A DNA stretch of 64,000 nucleotides, from positions 1-64,000 of the forward strand of contig NW_001914915.1 in assembly GCF_000208925.1 (NCBI RefSeq), in the 5' to 3' direction. The position numbers were made by a program, and so were the translations under genes. Below the pieces are notes generated by a model that ran no database searches, was not told the origin of the DNA, and worked only from the letters and a program-made list of their open reading frames with translations. Source of the DNA: Entamoeba histolytica HM-1:IMSS (lineage: Eukaryota > Evosea > Mastigamoebida > Endamoebidae). Shown here piece by piece: positions 37,782 through 47,518 of this stretch; the stretch's first letter is position 1; each line of letters opens with the position of its first letter.

Positions 37782-38291
37782 ATGAATGAGGTGTATATTA
37801 AACAAATAGAAGAATTGACAGAAAAAAGAATAAATAATATACTATTTGATTCAGATAATGATAATTGGAATAGAAATACATCAGTATTTGATCAAAGAAT
37901 AATGAATAAAGAACATGTGATAATTATTATTGAAGATTCAAAAGGAAATAAATTTGGAGGATATGTTAATGAGAAAATTGATAAAGTTGGTGAATGGATA
38001 AATGATTCAAAATCATTTTTATTTTCATTAGAATCAAATGGAAGAATTGAAGGAATGAAGAAATTTGATATTAAAGAACCAGAATATGCATTTTATTTAT
38101 TTAACCAATCACATAAATGCTTGTTTGAATTTGGATATGGTGATATTTGTGTTTTTAAAGAAAATGATAAAACATATTCATCTTGTTATCAGCATTCATT
38201 TTCATATGAAGGAATAAGAAATGCACTTTGTGGAAAACAAATTCCAGAATGTTTCACACCAAAACGAATCATAGTAATTGAAATGAAATGA
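37782..38291 (+). CDS. Small TLDc-domain protein (Entamoeba family)
   Basis: The 169-residue protein consists of one TLDc domain. Landmarks are NNILFDSDNDNWNRNTSVFDQRI, HVIIIIEDSKGNKFGGYVNEKID (with the canonical FGGY), SKSFLFSLESNGR, KFDIKEPEYAFYLFNQS, FGYGDICVFKE, SFSYEGIRNALCG and the closing FTPKRIIVIEMK. Many Entamoeba members have an N-terminal coiled coil before the domain; here the protein starts right at the domain, so it may be N-terminally shortened. TLDc proteins elsewhere protect against oxidative stress or act on V-ATPase; the role in Entamoeba is not established. It is isolated in AT-rich repetitive DNA, and a decayed relative lies 4 kb upstream. Confidence 0.85.
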   Translation: MNEVYIKQIEELTEKRINNILFDSDNDNWNRNTSVFDQRIMNKEHVIIIIEDSKGNKFGGYVNEKIDKVGEWINDSKSFLFSLESNGRIEGMKKFDIKEPEYAFYLFNQSHKCLFEFGYGDICVFKENDKTYSSCYQHSFSYEGIRNALCGKQIPECFTPKRIIVIEMK

Positions 38292-38597
38292 TTCAATCTT
38301 GATTAATTGAAAATGAACTAAAAAAAAAGAATAAAAAACAAATCAATGAAGAATATGAACAGCTATTTCATTCATCTGCCAATGAATGAAATGGTGAATT
38401 AAAAATGGACATAATTCAATGTTGATTTATTTTATTTCATTTGAAATATTCACACCCAATGAGGGTGTTTTTAATACATAAGAAAAGAAATAAGAATGAA
38501 AGAGAAATAAAATGAAATGAATAAACAAATTATTTGTATTATTTCATTGAATTGATTCATTATGAATCAAATGAATAAGATAATAGAAATAAGAATA
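38292..38597 (+). repeat. Duplicated TLDc 3' flank, copy 2 (pairs with 34007-34310)
   Basis: Non-coding DNA directly after the TLDc stop, matching 34007-34310 over about 300 bases with only scattered differences (for example CACACCCAATGAGGGTGTTT against CACATTCAATGATGGTGTTT). The CACCC...GGGTG-type pair at about 38452-38467 is a small inverted repeat, intact here and damaged in copy 1. Confidence 0.9.
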
Positions 38598-39445
38598 ATA
38601 AACAAATAAAGAAATGATAAAATACATCAACATATTTATGTTATTATTTCTTATTCTTTATTTATTCTTATTCTTATTTTCTATTTAAACAGTAATAAAC
38701 AAAACATAATAAGAAAGATAAATAAGAATAACACAACACAAAATAAAGAATAATAAGAATAAAATATACAACAAACAAGAATAAACAAGAAATGACAAAT
38801 GATAAAAGAAGAACTAAATAAAATAACAACAAGAATAAAGAAAATAGAAATAAAATATAACATAATAATATAATAACAATATCATTGATTTTATCTTATT
38901 TTATTCTTATTTTATTTACCAAAGTTAATTTGTAATATTAAATTAAATTATGAATATTCTATTTAAATTCTTATTAGTCTTTAATCTAAAAATAGAAAAG
39001 GTATTGAGAAGAAATAATTTGAGGTATATAAACGAATAGTTTATCTGGTATAACAGAAAAAGGAATTTAATCATATATTTGTTCTATGAATTTGAAAATA
39101 CAATAATGACTAATGTAAATAATATATCTTTTATTACCTTGAGGTTAATAAAATAATAATTATATGAAATTTAAACTATTTTTAGATAAAAATATTAATT
39201 TCATTATAATTCAGTAATATCTTAATAAACTTTGAAAGTAAAAAGAATAAAGTTCATCTAAGAATAGCATCCATTCTAATTATGAAAATTTAGTGCCAAT
39301 TGTAATTATATCATAAGAAAAAAAAAAGAAAATTGGTTAAAATAATAATAGAACAACAAAAAAGAACTTTTTAAGTGAAATTATAAATTATTGAAACTTA
39401 AAAATTTCCAAAAAAAATACCAAAAAAAAAGAACTTATTACAATA
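38598..39445. other. AT-rich spacer
   Basis: Low-complexity runs of AATAAGAATAA and their complement (38620-38880), forming loose inverted repeats, are followed by ordinary AT-rich spacer with an A-rich leader before the next gene. No gene or RNA was recognised. Confidence 0.5.
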
Positions 39446-40467
39446 ATGACTAATAACTTGGAATATATTAAATTGAAGGAAATTTTCAGATGTTATTATC
39501 TTCAAACACCAAACTTAAGTTTGCTTAAACAAATTGCGTTAAATAATGGGTTAGATGGGTTATTACGTAAACTTGGATGGTTAACATTTCTTGATGTATT
39601 ACCATTACCAATTACTCCAAGTTGGGGAAGGATATTAGAAGTTATGAGAGAGAGATATGACTATTTTATTGTGAATGATAATAAACCAACCCAATTTGAT
39701 GAAATAATTGACCAAGATATAGAACGATTATATTCTGACATTGAATTTTTTATTCATCCAGAAGTAAGAAATTCAGTAAAAAGAATATGTAAAATTTTTG
39801 CTATTGAACATCCAGATGTTGGGTATCAACAAGGAATTCATGAATTAGTTGGAATTGTTTACTATGCTTTTTCAGAACTTTATCCAACAGAAAAAGCTAT
39901 AAGTGCTATTCCTTTTCCTTCTGAATATGAAAATACATTTCAAATAATCATCGAAAATGGATTTACTGAACATGATACATTTACTGCTATTGAACATCTT
40001 ATTGCTCTTATGCAACCAATATTTTCAAAAGGAGCAAATGGAGTGAAAAATATGTGTAATGATTTATTTAATTCTTTACAAAAATTTAATCAAAAGATAT
40101 TTGATCAATTTAATGAAAATGGAATTATACCAACAACATTTGGAATTAAATGGTTACGGTTATTATTTTCAAGAGAATTTCCTTTAGATACAGTTTTAGT
40201 TTGTTTATTTTATTAAATATTTAGAATTATAAATTTATATTCAATTAATAGCAATTATGGGATGGAATCTTTGCTTTTGGGAATGGTTTAATTATTATTC
40301 GAAGTATTTTTATGTTATTAATGTTAGATTGTAGTAAAGAAGAAGAAGAAGAACAAATCCTTATGAGATTAATGCAATGTCCAACAAAAAATGTTACAAA
40401 TATTCATAGACTTATTCATGAAGCAATAGTTTTTGATAAACAAGAAAGAACAATATTTCAACATTAA
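39446..40467 (+). CDS. TBC1D5-like Rab GTPase-activating protein, two exons
   Basis: The 322-residue TBC protein is encoded by exon 1 (39446-40198), a 53-nt intron (40199-40251, GTTTGT...TAG) and exon 2 (40252-40467). The splice joins ...SREFPLDTVL to QLWDGIFAFG, restoring the conserved F-x-L-x-x-x-L-x-L-W-D element of the domain. LRKLGWLTFLDVLP, DIERLYSDIEFF with Arg94, GYQQGIHELVGIVYYAF with Gln129, and FGIKWLRLLFSREFPL follow TBC1D5 more closely than other subfamilies. TBC1D5 acts on Rab7 with retromer in mammals, so a late-endosome role is a reasonable inference. Both catalytic fingers appear intact. Confidence 0.88.
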
Positions 40468-40542
40468 ATCTAACAGAGTATATTGAGTTGTATTTTTTTC
40501 TTATTACTCTTTCTTTTCAAAAGAACTTAAAATATCTTATTT

Positions 40543-41310
40543 ATGAATTCTTCATACCAACTTATTGATGAGAATGACAAAAAGAATTATCTTCCTTTAG
40601 TTATTAGTATCTTCAGTAGTCTATTCTTTATAATTTCATTAGTTTTAATAATTGTTATTTGGGGATATCCAATTACTCTTCCTGATCCAAATCAAAGTAA
40701 TGAAGTAGTAAATTTTTTTAAAACAGTACAAAAACCAGTAGATGAAGTTATGAACAATGTAGATACAATCACTTTAAGTTTAAAAAGAGCAAATGTATTT
40801 TCTCAAATTTTAGCTTCAAACGTTAACGAAACAATTCTTCAAATTAATAACTCAATTCAACAAGACTATCAATTGGTGGTTATTCTTTCTGAAATTATTG
40901 AAGGCCTTGTTCAATTTATTACAAATATGAATGATTCTATACTTGGATTTATTATTGATGATGCATTTGTTGATGAAATAACTAAATTAAAACAACAATT
41001 CTATTTATTCTTACCTGAAATAAAGATGATTCAAAAATTCCTTACTGACATTAATTCAAATTTTAAAGGATTTCTTACTGTATTTGATTTTATTGCTTAT
41101 AGAATGGGATTAGTACAACAATATACAAAATCCTTAAGTCATATTTTTGTATCTCTTATTAATGGAATTAGTTTATCAAATAATAAGGCTCAATTCATTA
41201 TAAAAAATTGGATTTATATTAAGTCTATTCTTACAATAATTTGCTTTTTTGTATCTATAACTTCATTGACTCTTGCAATAGAAGGATTTATTCATTATCG
41301 TTCAAAATAA
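40543..41310 (+). CDS. Two-pass membrane protein of unknown function
   Basis: The 255-residue protein has a short charged N-terminus, a strong transmembrane helix at about residues 17-42 (PLVISIFSSLFFIISLVLII), a 180-residue loop and a second helix at about 223-247 (SILTIICFFVSITSLTLAI) with a short basic tail HYRSK. The loop is predominantly helical with heptad-like Ile/Leu spacing and no cysteines or repeats. With both ends cytosolic the loop would be extracellular or lumenal. I do not recognise the family. A GAAC motif (AAAAGAACTT, about 40517-40526) precedes the ATG. Confidence 0.75.
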   Translation: MNSSYQLIDENDKKNYLPLVISIFSSLFFIISLVLIIVIWGYPITLPDPNQSNEVVNFFKTVQKPVDEVMNNVDTITLSLKRANVFSQILASNVNETILQINNSIQQDYQLVVILSEIIEGLVQFITNMNDSILGFIIDDAFVDEITKLKQQFYLFLPEIKMIQKFLTDINSNFKGFLTVFDFIAYRMGLVQQYTKSLSHIFVSLINGISLSNNKAQFIIKNWIYIKSILTIICFFVSITSLTLAIEGFIHYRSK

Positions 41311-41408
41311 AATTGATTGGATTTATTTTAAACTTTCTTTTGCTTTTTATCATAAAAACATTCTTTTCGTTTATTTACATTTTTAAGTCAATTACTATTT
41401 AAAAATTA

Positions 41409-43157
41409 TTACCAATCATCACTCCAATCATCCTCACTATCTTCTTCATTATCTTCCATATTCATGTCCTTTCTTCTATCTGATAAAATATTACGAAGTG
41501 CAGTAATAACTTCATCCTCTTCTTTTTGTCGTTCTTCTATTTCTGTTGGTTTCAAGTTATTGCTTTGTGCATATATTAAATCTGTAAATGACACAGTTGG
41601 AGCAGAGTTAGGAGACGTCATCTCTGTAGTATAAGCATCTTCTGAAAGAGGAGGTGGTGGTGGAACAAAACTAGGAACAGTTGATGGTGGTAATGGAACG
41701 GTATGAACTTCTGTAATGTCGCATTTTGGTTCTTCTTCCTTAATAATTGGTTTTGGCTCTTCCTTCTTAATAATTGGTTTTAGCTCTTCTTTTTTTTGTT
41801 CATTTGTTTGAGATGAAAAAGGAGAATTTGTATTAAGTTTAGTTCTTGGAGAAGAATTTGTAACTGAGCCATAAGTAGTTTTATACGATGAGGGTTTAGT
41901 AGTTGGTTGAATAGAATTTGTTGAATGTACAGGTTTTGGCACTGTAGAAGAAGAAGTATATGTTTTTGTAGTTGTTTTAGGATTAGAATAAGATTGGCTT
42001 TTAGGAGCAAATTGTGTAGAAGATGAAGATTTAGTGACAGAAGGTGTTTGTCTTTGTGGACCTGTTTTTTTTAGTTGACCTCTTTGTTCAGCAAAAACTT
42101 TACTCATATCAACATCATTACTTTGTTTTTGTTCAAACTTAATTGGTTTTGATGTACTAACTTGAGACTTTGAAGATGTGTTTGACTGTGAAGGTGTTAT
42201 TTTTGGTTTTGTAAATTGAGGCTGTTGATAAGCTCTAGTAGAAGAAGAAGTGTGATTAATTTTATCATCTTTGTGTTGAGTGGTAGTAGAGGTTTTAAGT
42301 TCTAAACTATTTTCCTTTTTAGTTACAGTTGAAGACTTAGTTGTTTCTTTCACATTATGAGAAGTATTATAAGAAACAGGTTGAGTTGAATGGGAAGTAT
42401 AAGAAGAAGAATAAGTGTGAGCAGATGTAGGTTTAGTAGAGAAGTCAGATTTTTTTTGTTCTTGTTTTTGTTTAACAAGAGTAGAGTTATTTGTAACATT
42501 ACTAGTTTTAGGTTTTTCTTTTTCTTTAAGTTGCATTTTTTCATAAAATGTTAATGGTTTTTCTTGTTGTTCTTCTCCACAAAAAACCTTTGGAATCGTA
42601 ACTTTTCCCCTAACTGGTGTAGTAGTATTAGTTTGTTTAGGTTCTGGTTTTTTCTTTCCAGTTTCATATGAAACGGGTTTTTGTATTGGTTGAGATTGTT
42701 TTGAATAATTTTGTTTAGTAATAGATTTAGGTTGGTCTTTAATTTCTTTCTTTGAAGATGAATTTCCAGAAGTACATTGGTTAAGAGTTCTATCCACCTC
42801 TTTCTTTTTTTGTTGTTGAATAAATCCAGGGGTAATTGGAGTTAGTGTTATGCCTTCAGGAATCTTTTTTTGTTGACGAACTGAATTTCTTAATGCACGT
42901 GCAGTACTTGGGTTATTATTAACTTCTTTTTGCATGTCATTTACTATATGAGAACTTGCCATTAACTTAAATACTTTATCTCTTGTTTCTTTATCTGATA
43001 AATCTTTCTTTCTAATTCCTGCTTTTTTAAAAAAAGCTACCCATGTAGAAGGTAAATTTTCAAATTCTATTTCTCCAGTTTTAGGATTTATTCCAATATG
43101 ACTTCTTGTTACGGTTGTTGGTGGTTTAATTTCTGTTCTATGTGATTTTTTGCTCAT
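41409..43157 (-). CDS. WASP-like Arp2/3 activator: CRIB, Ser/Thr-rich linker, poly-Pro, WH2, central-acidic tail
   Basis: The protein has 582 residues. A CRIB/PBD motif opens the protein (about 10-30): IKPPTTVTRSHIGINPKTGE, followed by LPSTWVAFFKKAGI as in PAK/WASP. A 440-residue Ser/Thr/Gln/Lys-rich disordered linker follows. A proline cluster (VPSFVPPPPP, about 494-503) precedes a WH2-like segment (VSFTDLIYAQSNNLKPTE, about 522-539). A central-helix-like VITALRNILSDRRKD (about 550-564) then leads to an acidic end with Trp, SEDDWSDDW. This order is the output module of WASP proteins, which deliver actin monomers to Arp2/3. There is no WH1 domain. Rac/Cdc42 binding is inferred from the CRIB. 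The WH2 match is degenerate, so actin binding is less sure than the CRIB and acidic tail. Confidence 0.82.
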   Translation of the reverse strand: MSKKSHRTEIKPPTTVTRSHIGINPKTGEIEFENLPSTWVAFFKKAGIRKKDLSDKETRDKVFKLMASSHIVNDMQKEVNNNPSTARALRNSVRQQKKIPEGITLTPITPGFIQQQKKKEVDRTLNQCTSGNSSSKKEIKDQPKSITKQNYSKQSQPIQKPVSYETGKKKPEPKQTNTTTPVRGKVTIPKVFCGEEQQEKPLTFYEKMQLKEKEKPKTSNVTNNSTLVKQKQEQKKSDFSTKPTSAHTYSSSYTSHSTQPVSYNTSHNVKETTKSSTVTKKENSLELKTSTTTQHKDDKINHTSSSTRAYQQPQFTKPKITPSQSNTSSKSQVSTSKPIKFEQKQSNDVDMSKVFAEQRGQLKKTGPQRQTPSVTKSSSSTQFAPKSQSYSNPKTTTKTYTSSSTVPKPVHSTNSIQPTTKPSSYKTTYGSVTNSSPRTKLNTNSPFSSQTNEQKKEELKPIIKKEEPKPIIKEEEPKCDITEVHTVPLPPSTVPSFVPPPPPLSEDAYTTEMTSPNSAPTVSFTDLIYAQSNNLKPTEIEERQKEEDEVITALRNILSDRRKDMNMEDNEEDSEDDWSDDW

Positions 43158-43288
43158 TTGAATGAATCTTAAATTTTAATAATTCACAGTTTAGTTTTTT
43201 AGATCTTCATATTTCTATCGCTTTTTTTTAAAAATATGAACAAAAGTATTATTTTGTAAAAAAAGAATGATAAATAAACAAATAATGA

Positions 43289-44374
43289 TTATTGAATAGC
43301 ATTGCAAAGAAAGTTCATTGTTTTTCTTGAATGTTTTTTAGTTTTTTCAAAGGGAATATTTAATATTTTTGAATAACAAGAATTGAAAGCAGTTGGATGA
43401 ATAAAAGTAAGTGAATTTGGAATATTTAAAATATGAAGAGAGTAACAACAAGAAAAAGAACCAGGAGAAATATATTTTAAATTTATTGGAAAGGTAAGTT
43501 GACTTAATGAAGAACAAAAACTAAATGAATAATCTTTAATAACTTCTAATAAAGGTGGTAATTTAATTTGTTTAAGAGAAGAACAATGAGAAAATGCGAA
43601 AGCACCAATATGAGTTAATGTTGAAGGAAGAATTAAATCTTTTAAAGAGGTACAATAACTAAAACATGAATCTTCTATTCTCTGAAGTTTAGAAGGCAAA
43701 GAAATAACAATGAGACTAGAACATCGACTAAATGTTTCTGTTTCTAAAGAAGTTATCCAATTAGATAAAATAACAGATGTAAGTCTAGAACAAGAAGTAA
43801 AACATTGTTCTCTGATAAAAATCAATTCTTGAGGTAATACAATTGATTGTAAATAAAAACAATTATATAAAGAACGATAAGGTAATTCTCTAAGATAAGG
43901 AGGTAATGATAATGATAATATTTTAGAAGAAGAAAAACAAGAATTACCTATTGACGTTATTCTACTACTAAGAATAATTGAATTAAAATTTGTTCCTTGA
44001 AAGCAATTATCTGCAAGGTCAGTTATAACTTCTGGTAAAATTTCATTTTTAAGAAGAGTACTTGTTGATAAAACAATTTTATTAAAATGAATAAAATTAT
44101 CTTGGTTTAATAAATAATTACTATAACTATAACTAAACCATGCTATTCTTTTTTCTACATTTTCTTTTATTTCATCAAAATATGAAAATACATATTGTGT
44201 TTGAATATTTGGAAATAGTTTATCTACTTGTTTATTATATAGTATTGGATTAAAATGAAACATTAAAGGTATTTCTTTAAGTTTTTTACATACAATAATT
44301 CCATTATAAAAGTCATTGATATTATTAAAATATTTCATAACAATCATCATTGAATATCTATCTAATTGTTTCAT
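43289..44374 (-). CDS. BspA-like leucine-rich repeat protein
   Basis: The 361-residue protein has the typical Entamoeba BspA-family start (MKQLDRYSMMIVMKYFNNINDFYNGIIVCKKLKEI in essence, with FNPI and KLFPNIQTQYVF). Seven or eight tandem 23-residue Treponema-type LRRs run from about residue 105 to 345. Each has the form I-x-x-x-x-F-x-x-C-x-x-L-x-x-I-x-L-P (for example CFSYCTSLKDLILPSTLTHI). The bacterial founder is a surface adhesin. In Entamoeba this is a very large family, some at the cell surface without a signal peptide; none is visible here. No intron. Confidence 0.93.
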   Translation of the reverse strand: MKQLDRYSMMIVMKYFNNINDFYNGIIVCKKLKEIPLMFHFNPILYNKQVDKLFPNIQTQYVFSYFDEIKENVEKRIAWFSYSYSNYLLNQDNFIHFNKIVLSTSTLLKNEILPEVITDLADNCFQGTNFNSIILSSRITSIGNSCFSSSKILSLSLPPYLRELPYRSLYNCFYLQSIVLPQELIFIREQCFTSCSRLTSVILSNWITSLETETFSRCSSLIVISLPSKLQRIEDSCFSYCTSLKDLILPSTLTHIGAFAFSHCSSLKQIKLPPLLEVIKDYSFSFCSSLSQLTFPINLKYISPGSFSCCYSLHILNIPNSLTFIHPTAFNSCYSKILNIPFEKTKKHSRKTMNFLCNAIQ

Positions 44375-44553
44375 ATCTTAATATTATTTTAATTTAACAA
44401 TTTTATAGTTCTTTTTTAAAAAGAAAATATCTTTCATTAAATGATTTATTTTTAAATAATTTAATATTTCACATAATTTTATTAAAAAATTATTCTTTAT
44501 ATTTTTTTTTTAATGAAATAAACCAAATTTAAATTTATTAAAATAAATCATTT

Positions 44554-45456
44554 TTAATGGATTTTCATTTTACTAACTTTTAGTTTCAATTGTTCATATT
44601 TGGCTTTAAGTTCATTAATTTCATTTGTTAAAGAAATAATAATATTTTGTTCTTCACTCAATAAACGTACAACTTCTTTTGAACTTTCTTTGTCTAATGT
44701 TTCTCCATTATCACTTCTTGGAAGAGGTTTAGAATTGACAATGTTAAGCATCATTTGGACTTTCTTTTCTGTGTCTGTAACATCAATCTTACCTAACAAC
44801 TCTTTAAATTTTTGTAATACATCAGCATCGGGGTCTCCATCTCTAGTTAATACAGCAATAATTTCTTCATCCATCTTTAATGCATGTTCTGCCATAGATT
44901 CATATTTCTCAATTATTTGTTCTTGAATAGATTTCATTATATCTTGAACATCCTTTTGTAATTTAGTTAATTCACTTATTAATTCTACTTGTCGTTCATC
45001 TTGATACTTTGATCTCATTTCAAGTCCTTTAAAGAAACATATTTCAATTTCCATTAAATCAGGTTCTCCTGGTACAGGCTTTACCGTTTGTGTTGTGTTT
45101 TGATTTTGTTGGTTTTGGTTAAAACCAAATCCTCCACTTGATGATGTATTAAATCCTCCAAATGATGATAATCCAAATCCACTACTTGTTGAAGATCCTA
45201 ATCCAAATCCACTACTTGTTGAAGATCCTAATCCAGTTGAAAGTCCAGTTGAAGATCCTAATCCAGTTGAAAATAGACTCGTTGATTGTTGTTGTGTAGG
45301 TAAATTTCCTCCACACTCTTTTATATAATTTTCAATGAATTTTCTTTCTGAGTCATTTTGAGATACATTCATTTTTAATTTGAATGGTGTTACTTGTGAG
45401 TTTGTATAAGATGCAAGAATTTGTGTGAGTCGAATGACACTTGGGTCAGTTGTCAT
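44554..45456 (-). CDS. NUP54: FG-repeat nucleoporin, Nup54/Nup57-like
   Basis: The 300-residue protein has a short N-terminal helical segment (1-55), an FG region (about 56-125: repeated TGLGSS, SSGFGLGSS, FGGF, GGFGFNQNQQ) and a helical C-terminal half (about 140-300) with long heptad stretches. The C-terminal order (a helix beginning VELISELTKLQKDV, then VLQKFKELLGKI, and a last helix EVVRLLSEEQNIIISLTNEINELKAKYEQL) resembles the Nup54 part of the Nup62-54-58 channel complex. Nup62 or Nup58 cannot be fully excluded by eye. It lines the nuclear pore and carries the transport barrier. Two consecutive near-identical FG units are encoded by a 27-bp-scale tandem duplication around 45175-45235. 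Confidence 0.75.
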   Translation of the reverse strand: MTTDPSVIRLTQILASYTNSQVTPFKLKMNVSQNDSERKFIENYIKECGGNLPTQQQSTSLFSTGLGSSTGLSTGLGSSTSSGFGLGSSTSSGFGLSSFGGFNTSSSGGFGFNQNQQNQNTTQTVKPVPGEPDLMEIEICFFKGLEMRSKYQDERQVELISELTKLQKDVQDIMKSIQEQIIEKYESMAEHALKMDEEIIAVLTRDGDPDADVLQKFKELLGKIDVTDTEKKVQMMLNIVNSKPLPRSDNGETLDKESSKEVVRLLSEEQNIIISLTNEINELKAKYEQLKLKVSKMKIH

Positions 45457-45820
45457 ATTGAATTGTTAAGATTGAATAAATGTTGAAAAGTTCTTTTAGG
45501 TTTTTTTAATTATTTCACAACTCTTTTTGTGAATCTTTTAACATTTAAAAAAACATTTAAATAAATAAAAATGTTATAAATACAATAAATATAAAAATTA
45601 TATAACATTTTTAATTAAAATAAATTTCATTAAAATTATAAAGATTCAAAAATCTTAAAAATCTTGACGTTAAGTAATGAGGAAACTTGTTTAGCAACAA
45701 TGAAATTGAATGGTTTAAAATCAACAAAGCCGGATTAAATCTGCGAAAAAGGTACGTGGACTTTCGTCAATCCTCCATATAAAAACGTTGTGTTCAAGTA
45801 TAAATTCATTACAAAAGATT
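45457..45820. other. Divergent intergenic region with CaBP2 initiator
   Basis: It lies between the head of the minus-strand nucleoporin gene and the + strand CaBP2 gene. A more GC-containing stretch (45715-45800, with CCATATAAAAAC) precedes an initiator-like TATAAATTCATT (45799-45810), 10 bases before the CaBP2 ATG. No other feature was recognised. Confidence 0.45.
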
Positions 45821-46225
45821 ATGGCTGAAGCATTATTTAAACAACTTGATGCTAATGGTGATGGTTCTGTTTCATACGAAGAAGTAAAAGCTTTTGTTAG
45901 TTCTAAGAGACCAATTAAAAATGAGCAACTTCTTCAACTTATTTTTAAAGCCATTGATATTGATGGAAATGGAGAAATTGATTTAGCTGAATTCACCAAG
46001 TTTGCAGCTGCTGTTAAAGAACAAGACCTTTCAGATGAGAAAGTTGGTTTAAAAATCCTTTATAAACTTATGGATGCTGATGGTGATGGAAAATTAACTA
46101 AAGAAGAAGTTACTACCTTCTTTAAGAAGTTTGGTTATGAAAAAGTTGTTGACCAAATTATGAAGGCAGATGCTAATGGTGATGGATATATCACTCTTGA
46201 AGAATTTCTTGCATTCAATCTTTAA
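45821..46225 (+). CDS. CaBP2: Calmodulin-like calcium-binding protein CaBP2
   Basis: The 134-residue protein is read from [15 protein letters not shown]. An in-frame upstream ATG at 45788 exists, but it would add 11 atypical residues and overlap the initiator, so the ATG at 45821 is chosen. Four EF-hand loops are visible: [36 protein letters not shown] and [12 protein letters not shown], all with intact D-x-D/N-G-x-I/V-x-x-x-E geometry. The length and sequence are those of the Entamoeba CaBP1/CaBP2 pair; CaBP1 works in phagocytic cup actin dynamics. Residues such as [10 protein letters not shown] and [14 protein letters not shown] fit CaBP2 rather than CaBP1, from memory of the family. Confidence 0.92.
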   Translation: MAEALFKQLDANGDGSVSYEEVKAFVSSKRPIKNEQLLQLIFKAIDIDGNGEIDLAEFTKFAAAVKEQDLSDEKVGLKILYKLMDADGDGKLTKEEVTTFFKKFGYEKVVDQIMKADANGDGYITLEEFLAFNL

Positions 46226-46286
46226 TTGAAATACATTCCTTTTAAATTCATTGTTTAAATAAACTTATATTTCTGGAATAAATTAA

Positions 46287-46612
46287 TTATCCTCCATGAA
46301 TAGATGAAATTAATGAAATAACATCTCCATCATGAACTTCTGAGTCAAGCATTCCTACTAATTCCCAATCTGCATCATTAATTAACACAATAATACCAGG
46401 TATTCTGCATTTTATTAATTTTCTAAGTAATAATTATTTAAACAAAACACAAACACAGACTCTTCTGTAAAAATTGGAGCAAGTCCTGTTTGAATCTCTT
46501 TAATTTTATGAATAACATCTCTCATCGTTTTGATATTTCCTATTTCAATCTCAAAGTGTGTAGTTTTTGCATCGTATTCTAACCCTCCACTCAATTCAAT
46601 CTTAACTACCAT
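46287..46612 (-). CDS. URM1: Ubiquitin-related modifier Urm1, two exons
   Basis: The 91-residue protein comes from exon 1 (46612-46455), a 50-nt intron (46454-46405, GTTTGT...CAG) and exon 2 (46404-46287). It starts [14 protein letters not shown] (the beta-grasp strand with Urm1's F/L-x-GG-x-E motif), continues with [12 protein letters not shown], and after the splice has [17 protein letters not shown] and [14 protein letters not shown]. The C-terminal Gly-Gly is the thiocarboxylation site. Urm1 is the sulfur carrier for 2-thiolation of tRNA wobble uridine and can also be conjugated to proteins. It is convergent with CaBP2: only 61 bp separate the two stop codons. Confidence 0.93.
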
Positions 46613-47518
46613 CTCGGTTGTTATTCTGAATATATTTTTCTTTTTTTTATTTTTATTTGTTTTTTTTATATATAAATATATTAATTTTTTATTAAATTTC
46701 CTTTTCTATTCAAATCTATCTTTTGAAATAAAAATCGTATAATATTAAACTATTAAAACTTGTTAAAGAAACTAACATTTATAAACTTCTCTAAGTATTT
46801 AAAATTTCCTCCATACGTCGTACCTATTCACAATTTTTAAAGACCAAAATAATGACCAAAAACAATTAATTTGTGTTATTAGTATTTTTTTTCTTTATAA
46901 AACAATTTTTTTATTGTTTTTTTTTTGAAAAAAGAATATTATGTTTTATTTTTTTAGAAAAAAGATAAAGGTATTAATATCTAATTCTAAATATCAATTA
47001 TTAGAAAATGATGTGATAATACAAATAATAATAATGTAAATGTATTTAATTTCTTCATATTTTTAATACATTTGTATTTACTGTAAGAAATTTCATAGAA
47101 TAAATTATTTTAAATGACTGAATAGAAATATTCAAGTGTAACACTAAAAGTTCCAATTTATTAACACAATAATTAAAAAGACAAATACTGTCATATTAAA
47201 TAATTAAATATATTTTACATTATAAAAAAAACTATGAATTAGTATTTAAGATATAAAAGTCATTAGATCTTTCATTAAAATTTTAACGCTATATTCACAA
47301 AAATAATAAATAATAACTATGAAATGAAGTAATTAACTAATGACCAAATTGAGTGTTATTAGCTACTTTTTGAAGTTAGAATAATTCTCACAATAATGGT
47401 TTTATCATTCATTCAAAAAACAAAATGTTATTTATTTCATAAACTCAAAAATAAAGAAGAAATGAAATCAAAAAGAGAAAAAAAAAGAACTTAAAAACCA
47501 TTTTAGAAAGAAAAAAAA
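46613..47518. other. Gene-free region
   Basis: About 900 bases. T-rich DNA beside the Urm1 start is followed by AT-rich spacer with poly-T and poly-A tracts around 46870-46960 and an A-rich leader before the Vta1 gene. No open frame, SINE or RNA gene was recognised. Confidence 0.5.

Noticed and set aside
38681..38863. Hydrophobic minus-strand frame of 60 codons
   Set aside because: Encoded by AATAAGAATAA-type repeats; the apparent membrane protein is a composition artefact.
41780..42544. Leu/Lys/Gln-rich minus-strand frames inside the WASP-like gene
   Set aside because: Shifted readings of the Ser/Thr/Gln-rich linker.
45788..45820. Upstream ATG that would extend CaBP2 by 11 residues
   Set aside because: It lies before the initiator-like TATAAATTCATT, and the family protein begins MAEALF.
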